From Campylobacterota bacterium (lineage in GTDB: Bacteria > Campylobacterota > Campylobacteria > Campylobacterales > SZUA-545): 16,253 nt of DNA. A program made the translations under genes and the position numbers. The stretch covers positions 1-16,253 of the forward strand of contig PWVP01000007.1 in NCBI GenBank assembly GCA_003561815.1, read 5' to 3'. The notes below the pieces were generated by a model. The model saw only the letters and a list, made by a program, of their open reading frames with translations. It had not been told where the DNA came from and did no database searches. Positions 7,790 to 14,046 of this stretch are shown piece after piece (position 1 is the first letter of the stretch; each line of letters opens with the position of its first letter).

Positions 7790-8227
7790 TTAGCTGACGC
7801 TAATCTGCTTTTTATCCTTCGGCGGCGCTTTGGGCAGGGTGATGGTGAGCACACCGTTTTTGTTTTTGGCATCGATCTTATCGGCATCCACATCCTCCGG
7901 AAGCGTGAAGCTGCGCTGGAACTTGCCAAAGAAGCTCTCTTTAAGGTGATAACCCTCCTTCTCCTCTTCGCGCTCATCTTTGCGCTCGCCACTGATGCTG
8001 AGCACATTGCCGTGCAGATCGATTCTGATCGCATCCTTATCCACACCGGGCAGATCCGCCTCGATGATATAGGCCCCCTCCTCCTCGCGGGTATTGACCG
8101 CCGGGGTAAAGGCGGAGATATTGCCCCGCGCGGAGTCTCCGCTGGCGGGTAGATTGCTCAGCAGCTGGCTCATGCGACTCTCGATATCGCGAAACTCCCG
8201 AAAGGGATCAAAACGCATTGGAACCAT
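7790..8227 (-). CDS. Small heat-shock protein (Hsp20/alpha-crystallin family), first of tandem pair
   Basis: This 145-residue holdase chaperone is of the common bacterial Hsp20 type. The N-terminus MRFDPFREFRDIESRM is a frequent opening for the family. The alpha-crystallin domain runs from about residue 42 to 134, with IIEADLPGVDKDAIRIDLHGN, GERKDE, GKFQRSFTLPEDVDADKI and the consensus GVLTITLPK at 125-133. The tail ISV at 142-144 serves as the I-x-I/V motif. I chose the ATG at 8227 because TAGGTTGAC gives a modest ribosome site before it; the ATG three codons later has none. The gene leads a two-gene unit with the second hsp20 11 bases downstream. Its promoter is unusually clear for this window and is followed by a perfect inverted repeat, suggesting stress-controlled expression. 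Confidence 0.95.
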   Translation of the reverse strand: MVPMRFDPFREFRDIESRMSQLLSNLPASGDSARGNISAFTPAVNTREEEGAYIIEADLPGVDKDAIRIDLHGNVLSISGERKDEREEEKEGYHLKESFFGKFQRSFTLPEDVDADKIDAKNKNGVLTITLPKAPPKDKKQISVS

Positions 8228-8247
8228 GTCAACCTACTTAAGTCTAG

Positions 8248-8268
8248 TACTATCAACTTTTGATAGTA
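8248..8268. repeat. Perfect 9-3-9 inverted repeat in the hsp20 leader, putative operator
   Basis: Arms TACTATCAA (8248-8256) and TTGATAGTA (8260-8268) flank CTT. It starts about where transcription of hsp20 should begin, seven bases after the -10 box, and lies 20 bases upstream of the start codon. It does not match CIRCE (TTAGCACTC-N9-GAGTGCTAA) or the HspR HAIR site (CTTGAGT-N7-ACTCAAG). It could be a repressor operator or, in RNA, a leader hairpin. Confidence 0.7.
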
Positions 8269-8274
8269 ATTGTT

Positions 8275-8303
8275 AATATACCAAGACTAAACTTTCTTGT
8301 CAA
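8275..8303 (-). promoter_or_regulatory. Sigma-70-type promoter of the hsp20 pair
   Basis: On the minus strand TTGACA (8298-8303) and TATATT (8275-8280) are separated by exactly 17 bases. The -35 is a perfect match and the -10 matches at five of six positions. The predicted start is near 8268, giving a leader of about 41 bases. The -35 box sits inside the last codons of the upstream histidine kinase gene. This is the only start region in the window with both hexamers well matched. Confidence 0.75.
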
Positions 8304-9834
8304 GAGGTATATCAATAATAAATTCGCTTCCCTCCTCGATCGGCTCATACCAGATGGTGCCACCAAAGCGACGCACCACAATCTCATGGGCGATATAGAG
8401 CCCGATACCGGTTCCCTTCTCGCCCTTCGTGGTGAAGTAGGGCTCGAAGATGCGGTTTCGTAGCGCATCATCAACACCCCCTCCCCGATCGCGCACCCGC
8501 AGCCAGATCCTCCTCTCGCCAGCTTGCAACCAAAGGGCGATCGGAGGCCTAGAGTCTATAGCACCCCTCTTGCGGCGATCTAACACCGCCTCCCTGGCGT
8601 TGATAACAAGATTGAGCAGCACCTGTTTAAGCTCTCCAGGGTAGCCGGTCACCACGAAACGGTCATCCCCCTTCTTGAGAGCATCCTCCAGTGTGACCGC
8701 CTCTGATCCCTCCCAAATAAGCGCCTCATAGGTGAGCTGATCGGCTCTAAGTTGGGCCGCCAGAAGAGCAAAAACCGACAGCGCCACCTGCCGCAGATCG
8801 AAACTCTCGGGCTCCCCTCTTTGGCGGAAAAAGGCGCTAAACTCACTGAGGGTCTGGTTCATAAAGGCTATCTGCTCAAGCATCTGATCGCTATACTCCA
8901 TCACAGCCGCGCGATCATCTGCCTCCTCGTTCAGCGACTGCGCGAGAAGCGAGAGTGCGCTTAAGGGCTGCTTCCACTGATGAGCCACCGCCGCGATCAT
9001 CTGCCCCATCGCCGCGAAGCGCGACTGCTGCATCAGAAGCTGCTCATGGCGAAGCCGTGCCTGACGCTCCTGGATCAGATTACCCTCCAAACGGCGCTGC
9101 TCTGTCACATCCCACAGCGTCACCAGCCCGGCACTCAGCCCCCCTTCGCGTACCGTTACACCATGCACCTGAACGGTGTGCTCCAGGCCATCGGCTCCCA
9201 TCAGGCAGGTCTCGTAGTGGGTGACAAACTGCTCGCCATCCAGCCGCCGGCGGGCGATCGCCGCTACCCGCTCGCGATCGCTGGGGTGAACCAAATCGGC
9301 AAAAGCCATCTTCTCAAGCTGCTGGAGAGTGTATCCGCTTAGAGAGCAGAAGGCAGGGTTGGCATAGGAGATATGCTTATGGTAGAGCACAATCGAAAAG
9401 GGGCTAAACTCCGCCAGCGTGCGGAAGAGATCGGCACGACGCTGCAAAACGCGCCGACTCTTGTGAAACGAGCCCATATCGTGAAAAACCGCCACCACCA
9501 CCCTGCGCCCATCCAGACGACAAAGACTCAAGCTCAGCTGCACCTCGAAAGGATCGCCGCTGGCGGGCTCAAAGGTGGCCGCTACGCTCTGGCGGGGCGT
9601 AAGCTCAAGCCGCTTAAGTGCTGCCTCGATAGCCAGACGGCTCTCCAGGGTTGCCAACTGCTCAAAACGCACACGCCGATCACACAGTGACCCGAAGATC
9701 GCCTCAGCGCGCTGATTGGCATCCAGCACACAACCGGGTCGACCTTCGCTATCGAGCTCAAAGAGGATCGCCGCATCGGCCATCGCCTCAAAGATCTCAC
9801 GATAGAGCCGCTTGGGAAGCTCACTGTTGTCCAT
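8287..9834 (-). CDS. Soluble two-PAS-domain sensor histidine kinase
   Basis: This 515-residue protein has no transmembrane segment and should sense a cytoplasmic signal, autophosphorylate and pass the phosphate to a response regulator. Two PAS-type modules are visible, about residues 8-125 and 132-247; the second has YANPAFCSLSGYT and FADLVHPSDRERV, and ends in the usual DVTEQRRLEG. A coiled stretch leads to the dimerisation helix AAVAHQWKQPLSAL with the phospho-acceptor His285. The ATP-binding domain shows an N box (NLVINAREAV, 408-417), G1 (DRGGGV, 449-454), F box (IFEPYFTTKGEKG) and G2 (GTGIGLYIAHEI, 474-485). No heme or flavin ligand can be assigned. A strong GGAGG lies before the ATG at 9834. 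No response regulator is adjacent. The gene precedes the hsp20 pair by 59 bases, but that pair has its own promoter. Confidence 0.92.
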   Translation of the reverse strand: MDNSELPKRLYREIFEAMADAAILFELDSEGRPGCVLDANQRAEAIFGSLCDRRVRFEQLATLESRLAIEAALKRLELTPRQSVAATFEPASGDPFEVQLSLSLCRLDGRRVVVAVFHDMGSFHKSRRVLQRRADLFRTLAEFSPFSIVLYHKHISYANPAFCSLSGYTLQQLEKMAFADLVHPSDRERVAAIARRRLDGEQFVTHYETCLMGADGLEHTVQVHGVTVREGGLSAGLVTLWDVTEQRRLEGNLIQERQARLRHEQLLMQQSRFAAMGQMIAAVAHQWKQPLSALSLLAQSLNEEADDRAAVMEYSDQMLEQIAFMNQTLSEFSAFFRQRGEPESFDLRQVALSVFALLAAQLRADQLTYEALIWEGSEAVTLEDALKKGDDRFVVTGYPGELKQVLLNLVINAREAVLDRRKRGAIDSRPPIALWLQAGERRIWLRVRDRGGGVDDALRNRIFEPYFTTKGEKGTGIGLYIAHEIVVRRFGGTIWYEPIEEGSEFIIDIPLDKKV

Positions 9835-9867
9835 ATCGCACCTCCACGCATAAAAAATATATCTCTA

Positions 9868-9920
9868 AAGTTCAAGGGGTTTGGTTATGATAAAAAAAGT
9901 TCAAACCTTTTTCAAGGGGG
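9868..9920. promoter_or_regulatory. Divergent control region with repeated TTCAA motifs
   Basis: This sits between the divergent kinase and CitE-like genes. AAAGTTCAA occurs at 9868-9876 and 9896-9904, and TTCAAGGGG occurs at 9871-9879 and 9911-9919, exactly 40 bases apart. GGTTTG (9878-9883) and CAAACC (9902-9907) form an inverted pair. A possible -10 box TATGAT (9886-9891) for the plus-strand gene lies between the repeats, without a -35. This arrangement could hold regulator sites, but AT-rich low complexity is an alternative. Confidence 0.4.
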
Positions 9921-9924
9921 TGTC

Positions 9925-10743
9925 ATGAGACCAACGACTGCTTTAATGATCAATCCGCTCCAGCCTCGCCATCTGGCCAAGCTTCCCGCTCTCGAAGCGG
10001 GTGTGGCGCTGCTCAACCTTGAAGATGGGATCGCGCCTGAGCGCAAAGAGGAGGCGCTTGAGGCGGTCTGTGACGCGATCGCGCAGCACAGAAGTCCGGC
10101 ACAAAGAGCGGTGCGGATCAATCCGCTCGATGAGGGGGGCACCGAAGAGATCGCCAGGCTCAACCGCGCTAAGCCCGATGCGATTCGCATCGCCAAAATC
10201 CGCACCCGCCAGGAGGTGCTGCGCGCTGAGGGGTTGATCGATCCAGAGATCAAAATCCACCTCTCCATCGAAACCCGCGAGGGGTTTGAGGCGCTCAGCC
10301 AGCTGAAAACCTCCCAGCGGGTCGAGTGTGTCTATCTAGGGGTGCTCGATCTGCTCGAAAGCCTCGCCCTGCCCCAGAGCCTGCTCAAGCGGGGCAACCC
10401 CACCATCGACTATCTCTTAGCGCGGTTTTTGATCAAGGCGCACACCGCCGGGTTTTACCCCTTCGGGCTGACCTATCAGGATTTTCGTGATGAGACGGGG
10501 TTTGAGGCGTGGTGTGAGCATCTCAAGGCGATGGGCTATAGCGCCATAAGCTGCATCAGCCCAAATCAGGTGGCGATCGCCAACCGGATCTTCGCCCCCG
10601 ATCCGGAGGCGATCAGGCGAGCGAGCGCCATCAAAGCCCGCTTTGAGGCGATGGCCGCCCAAGGGGTGACCGGATTTAGCGATGAGCAGTACGGCTTTAT
10701 CGACGAGCCGATCTACAAAGATGCGCTGCTGGTGCTCTCATAG
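9925..10743 (+). CDS. HpcH/HpaI aldolase / citrate lyase beta-chain (CitE-like) family protein
   Basis: This 272-residue TIM-barrel protein belongs to the CitE-like group, which handles metal-bound C-C cleavage or thioester chemistry on acyl-CoA or keto-acid substrates. Visible family marks are LLNLEDGIAPERKEEA at 29-44, RINPL at 64-68 (substrate-binding Arg64), RIAKI at 88-92, the metal-binding Glu in SIETREG at 114-120, GVLDLLESL at 139-147, and CISPNQV at 210-216 in place of the usual IHPxQ. Citrate lyase alpha and gamma partners are absent, so it is not part of a citrate lyase operon; many such lone genes encode malyl-CoA-type lyases or uncharacterised enzymes. The C-terminus (about 240-272) is a helical extension ending DEPIYKDALLVL. 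AAGGGGG precedes the ATG by five bases. It is transcribed away from the kinase and toward nrdA. The substrate is unknown. Confidence 0.82.
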   Translation: MRPTTALMINPLQPRHLAKLPALEAGVALLNLEDGIAPERKEEALEAVCDAIAQHRSPAQRAVRINPLDEGGTEEIARLNRAKPDAIRIAKIRTRQEVLRAEGLIDPEIKIHLSIETREGFEALSQLKTSQRVECVYLGVLDLLESLALPQSLLKRGNPTIDYLLARFLIKAHTAGFYPFGLTYQDFRDETGFEAWCEHLKAMGYSAISCISPNQVAIANRIFAPDPEAIRRASAIKARFEAMAAQGVTGFSDEQYGFIDEPIYKDALLVLS

Positions 10744-10763
10744 GCACCATAAAAGCGGCGGGC

Positions 10764-13148
10764 CTACTGACAGCCTGCGCACTCCATGCTGCGATCGAGC
10801 GGCTCCTCTTTAAGCTGCGGGCTCTCGCTGCGCAGGTAGTAGGTGGACTTAAGCCCCAGCTTCCAGGCGAGCATATAGAGCTCATGGAGCCGTCCGCCAC
10901 TGGTCTCGCCGATACGGAAGAAGAGGTTCAGGCTCTGACCCTGATCGATCCACTTCTGGCGGATCGCCGCCGCGCGGATCAGGATGGATTGATCGAGCTC
11001 ATAGGCGGGCAGGTAGTACTGCCAGGTGCTCTCTGAGAGGTTGGGCGCTACGGTGGCGATCATGCCAGAGAGGTTCTCCTCAAACCATTTGCGCTTATAG
11101 ATCGGCTCGATCGCCTGGGTGGTGCCGATCAGAATCGAGATGGAGCTTGTCGGCGCGATCGCCATAAGGTGGCCGTTGCGCATCTTCTGCTTCTTAACCA
11201 GAGCGCGCAGCTCATCCCAGCTGTAGACCGTGCCAAACAGCCCACCGCGATCGACCAGCTTGAGCGCCTCTTTATTGGCCACATCGATCGGCATCGCCCC
11301 TTCGCTCCAGCGCGAACCTTCGTAGTTGGGGTAGGCCCCCTTCTCCACGGCCAGATCGCTGCTGGCCTTGATGGCGTTGTAGCTCACCATCTCCATCACC
11401 TCATCGATCAGCCGAAAGTGCTCTTCGCTGCCCCAGTGGATCTGTTTGGCGGCGAGCATCTGCGCTTCACCCATCACCCCCAGACCGATCGATCGGGTGT
11501 TCATGTTGGTCTTTCGCACCTTATCCAGCGGATAGAAGTTGAGATCAATCACATTATCGAGCATCCGCACCGCCACGGGCACCACCCGCTCAAGCTCCTG
11601 CTGGGTGTGGATCTTAGAGAGGTTGATGCTGGCCAGATTACAGACAGCGGTGCTGCCCGGCTGTGGCTGCTTCTCCACCACCGCGACCCGCTTGCCGCCG
11701 ATCGTGTCAATCGAGGTGACCTTGCCGGCGGGCTTTTTGATCCCCTCATCGGTGGTGACGGTCTCATCCTCATCAAAGGTGACGAAGTTGTCATCCTCAA
11801 AGATCACCTTAATCCGGTAGCTATCTGGCTCGGTGTTCTGAAAGATCTCGGTGCAGATATTGGAGGAGCGAATCACCCCGGAGTGGGCGTTGGGGTTGGT
11901 GCGGTTGGCGCTGTCTTTGAAGCAGAGAAAGGGGCTGCCGGTCTCAAAGTAGCTGAGCAAAATCTTCTTCCAGAGATCTTTGGCTTTGATATAGACCCGG
12001 GGCACATCGGGATCGTTCTCATACGCCTCATAGGCCGCCTCAAACTCCTCGCCCCACTTGTTGGTCAGATCGGGCACATGGTAAGGATCAAACATCGCCC
12101 AGTCACCCCCCGCCTCAATCCGCTTCATAAAGAGATCGGGAATCCAGAGTGCCGGGAAGAGATCGTGCGCCCGGCGGCGCTCCTCGCCGGAGTTCTTCTT
12201 CAGATCGAGAAAGTCGAGAATATCCATATGCCACGGCTCGAGATAGACCGAGATGGCCCCTTTGCGCGTGCCGAGCTGATCGACCGCCACCGCCAGATCG
12301 TTGGCGATCTTTAAAAAGGGCACCACCCCCCCGGCGGCGTTTTTATGGCCATCGATAAAGCTTCCGCCTGCGCGCACCTTCGACCAGTCCCAGCCGACCC
12401 CGCCGCCGTACTTGGATAGAAGTGCCATCTCTTTGTAGCCATCAAAGATCCCCTCGATGCTATCGGGCGTCGCCCCCACGAAGCAGGAGCTCAGCTGATG
12501 GCGCGGGGTGCGGGCGTTGGAGAGGGTCGGTGTGGCGGCCATCACCTCAAAGCGGCTGAGCACATCATAAAACTGCTTCGCCCAGTGCTGGCAGTCGCGC
12601 TCGTTTTGGGCCAGAAACATCGCTACGGCCATAAACATCTGCTGGGGCAGCTCGATCGGCTCATTTTCGCGGCTTTTGATCAGGTAGCGATCGTTTAGGG
12701 TTTTGATCCCCAGATAGGTAAACTGAAAGTCCCGCGACGGATCGATATAGCGGTTAAGATCCTCTAGATCGTATTTGGCGCTTAGCCCCTTGAGGATGCG
12801 CCCCTCGCGCTCGGCTACTTCGAAGTAGTGGCGCAGGTGGCCGTACGCCTCCCCTTTGTGGCCGCCGGTGGCCTTGCCCACCCGGTGGTAGAGGTCATAA
12901 AGAAAAAGCCGTGCCGCCACAAAAGTCCAGTCGGGACGATCCACATCGATCTTATCCGCCGCCGTCTGGATCAGCGTCTGCTGGATATCCGCCGAGCTGA
13001 TCCCGTCTCGAAACTGCAGCTTCGCATCCAGCTCCAGCTCGGACTGATCGACATTGTTCAGTCCGACGACCCCCTCTTTTGTGTTTTTCTGGATCTTCTG
13101 AATATCGAGCGCCTCGCGCCGACCGTCCCGCTTCACCACCGTGATCAT
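10764..13148 (-). CDS. nrdA: Ribonucleoside-diphosphate reductase, class I alpha (large) subunit
   Basis: This 794-residue enzyme reduces ribonucleoside diphosphates to deoxy forms, using a radical delivered by the beta subunit NrdB. An ATP-cone allosteric domain occupies the first 90 or so residues (VVKRDGRREALDIQKIQ). Active-site residues by family pattern are Cys222 (LSSCFVG), the NICTE group with Asn430, Cys432 and Glu434, Cys503 in VCNLASINLSKI, the radical-relay tyrosines Tyr770-Tyr771 (STYYLRSE), and the C-terminal redox pair Cys790 and Cys793 in ECAGCQ. Between Cys432 and Cys503 there are about 70 residues, against about 23 in E. coli NrdA, so a segment of some 45 residues is inserted. 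I recall this insert from Campylobacterota homologues. nrdB is not in the window. AAGGAGAG precedes the ATG by eight bases. It converges on the CitE-like gene with a 20-base gap. Confidence 0.97.
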   Translation of the reverse strand: MITVVKRDGRREALDIQKIQKNTKEGVVGLNNVDQSELELDAKLQFRDGISSADIQQTLIQTAADKIDVDRPDWTFVAARLFLYDLYHRVGKATGGHKGEAYGHLRHYFEVAEREGRILKGLSAKYDLEDLNRYIDPSRDFQFTYLGIKTLNDRYLIKSRENEPIELPQQMFMAVAMFLAQNERDCQHWAKQFYDVLSRFEVMAATPTLSNARTPRHQLSSCFVGATPDSIEGIFDGYKEMALLSKYGGGVGWDWSKVRAGGSFIDGHKNAAGGVVPFLKIANDLAVAVDQLGTRKGAISVYLEPWHMDILDFLDLKKNSGEERRRAHDLFPALWIPDLFMKRIEAGGDWAMFDPYHVPDLTNKWGEEFEAAYEAYENDPDVPRVYIKAKDLWKKILLSYFETGSPFLCFKDSANRTNPNAHSGVIRSSNICTEIFQNTEPDSYRIKVIFEDDNFVTFDEDETVTTDEGIKKPAGKVTSIDTIGGKRVAVVEKQPQPGSTAVCNLASINLSKIHTQQELERVVPVAVRMLDNVIDLNFYPLDKVRKTNMNTRSIGLGVMGEAQMLAAKQIHWGSEEHFRLIDEVMEMVSYNAIKASSDLAVEKGAYPNYEGSRWSEGAMPIDVANKEALKLVDRGGLFGTVYSWDELRALVKKQKMRNGHLMAIAPTSSISILIGTTQAIEPIYKRKWFEENLSGMIATVAPNLSESTWQYYLPAYELDQSILIRAAAIRQKWIDQGQSLNLFFRIGETSGGRLHELYMLAWKLGLKSTYYLRSESPQLKEEPLDRSMECAGCQ

Positions 13149-13213
13149 GGCCCATGCTCTCCTTCGCTGCGTTCTTAGCTACCTGTGATTGCCGCTGTTT
13201 CGGCCAAAGGGGG

Positions 13214-13222
13214 CTATTATAG
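13214..13222. promoter_or_regulatory. Shared -10 region for divergent nrdA and IMPase genes
   Basis: CTATTATAG reads TATTAT on the plus strand (13215-13220) and perfect TATAAT on the minus strand (13216-13221). It could supply -10 boxes in both directions, with leaders of about 60 bases for nrdA and 46 for the phosphatase gene. No convincing -35 hexamer is seen either way. I see no obvious NrdR box in this 124-base intergenic region. Confidence 0.45.
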
Positions 13223-13272
13223 GCCAGAGTCGATTAAACTCCCGCTGCTGTTATTGTTGCTACTATTTCAGC

Positions 13273-14046
13273 ATGATAGAGGAGTTAAAAGCCGCCGCTT
13301 TGGCCGGAGGCGCGATTTTAAAAGAGGGGTTTTACGCCCCCAAATCGGTCGAAAAAAAGGGCGCGATCGATCTGCTCACCCAGTATGATCGCGCCGCAGA
13401 GGAGGCGATCGTTTCGCTGCTGCAAAAGCGCCTGCCCGGATGGGATCTCATCGCCGAAGAGGGTTCAGGAAGCGATAGCCGCAGCGATCGGCGTATCTAT
13501 ATCGATCCGATCGACGGCACCACAAACTTCGTGCACGGTCACCCCTTCTGCTGTGTCAGCATCGGGGCGTGGGAAGCAGACAAAGCCGTGTCTGGTGTCA
13601 TCTACGCCCCGATTCTAGGGGAGCTCTACCACGCCACCCGAGGCGGCGGCGCATTCTGTAACGGCCAGGCGCTACGCGTCCATAAAGCCGATCGGCTCGA
13701 TCAGGCGCTTTTGGCAACCGGCTTTCCCTACGGCGTCTTCGAAGATGAGCAGCTAACCAGACAGGTAAATGACTGGCTATTCAGGGCGCTGCGCGTCTCG
13801 CGCGGTGTGCGCCGCTGTGGTGCGGCGGCGCTTGATCTGGCCCACCTGGCCCGGGGGGTGTACGGGGGGTTTTGGGAGATAGGGCTCAAAAGCTGGGATG
13901 TGGCTGCAGGAGTCTTACTGATTGAGGAGGCGGGCGGCCAGGTCACGACGCTCAGTGGCGAGCCCTTCGCTGTCGAGAGCGGTGATGGCATCCTGGCAAG
14001 CAACAGCGCGCTGCACCCATCTTTAGTGTCGCTGCTTCGCGATTAG
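13273..14046 (+). CDS. suhB: Inositol-monophosphatase-family phosphatase (SuhB-like)
   Basis: This 257-residue magnesium-dependent, lithium-sensitive-type sugar-phosphate phosphatase has the full IMPase signature: EE in LIAEEGSG (Glu62-Glu63), the metal site DPIDGTTNFVHG at 78-89 (Asp78, Asp81), GVIYAPILGELYHATRGGGAFCNG at 108-131, and the second metal site SWDVAAGVLLIEEAGG at 207-222 (Asp209). It may hydrolyse inositol-1-phosphate, or act on other small phosphates; substrate choice within the family is not readable. An upstream in-frame TTG at 13189 would add a Cys/Tyr-rich peptide unlike the family and would overlap the predicted -10 box, so I chose the ATG at 13273. No Shine-Dalgarno is visible before it, and TACTAT ends six bases upstream, so a leaderless transcript is possible. 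Its stop overlaps that of the convergent kinase gene by four bases. Confidence 0.93.
   Translation: MIEELKAAALAGGAILKEGFYAPKSVEKKGAIDLLTQYDRAAEEAIVSLLQKRLPGWDLIAEEGSGSDSRSDRRIYIDPIDGTTNFVHGHPFCCVSIGAWEADKAVSGVIYAPILGELYHATRGGGAFCNGQALRVHKADRLDQALLATGFPYGVFEDEQLTRQVNDWLFRALRVSRGVRRCGAAALDLAHLARGVYGGFWEIGLKSWDVAAGVLLIEEAGGQVTTLSGEPFAVESGDGILASNSALHPSLVSLLRD

Noticed and set aside
8248..8268. CIRCE or HspR (HAIR) operator upstream of hsp20
   Set aside because: Arm sequences and spacer length match neither consensus.
11635..11855. Intein in NrdA
   Set aside because: The extra segment is only about 45 residues and lacks Cys/Ser at the start and His-Asn at the end, so it is too small and has no splicing signature.
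11169..12314. Long plus-strand open frame opposite nrdA
   Set aside because: It lies wholly antisense to a highly conserved reductase, has low-complexity His/Leu/Gly-rich translation and no family motif. High G+C content readily opens such frames.
13189..13272. Upstream TTG start for the IMPase gene
   Set aside because: It would add 28 residues rich in Cys and Tyr that are foreign to the family and would place the start codon upstream of the predicted -10 box.
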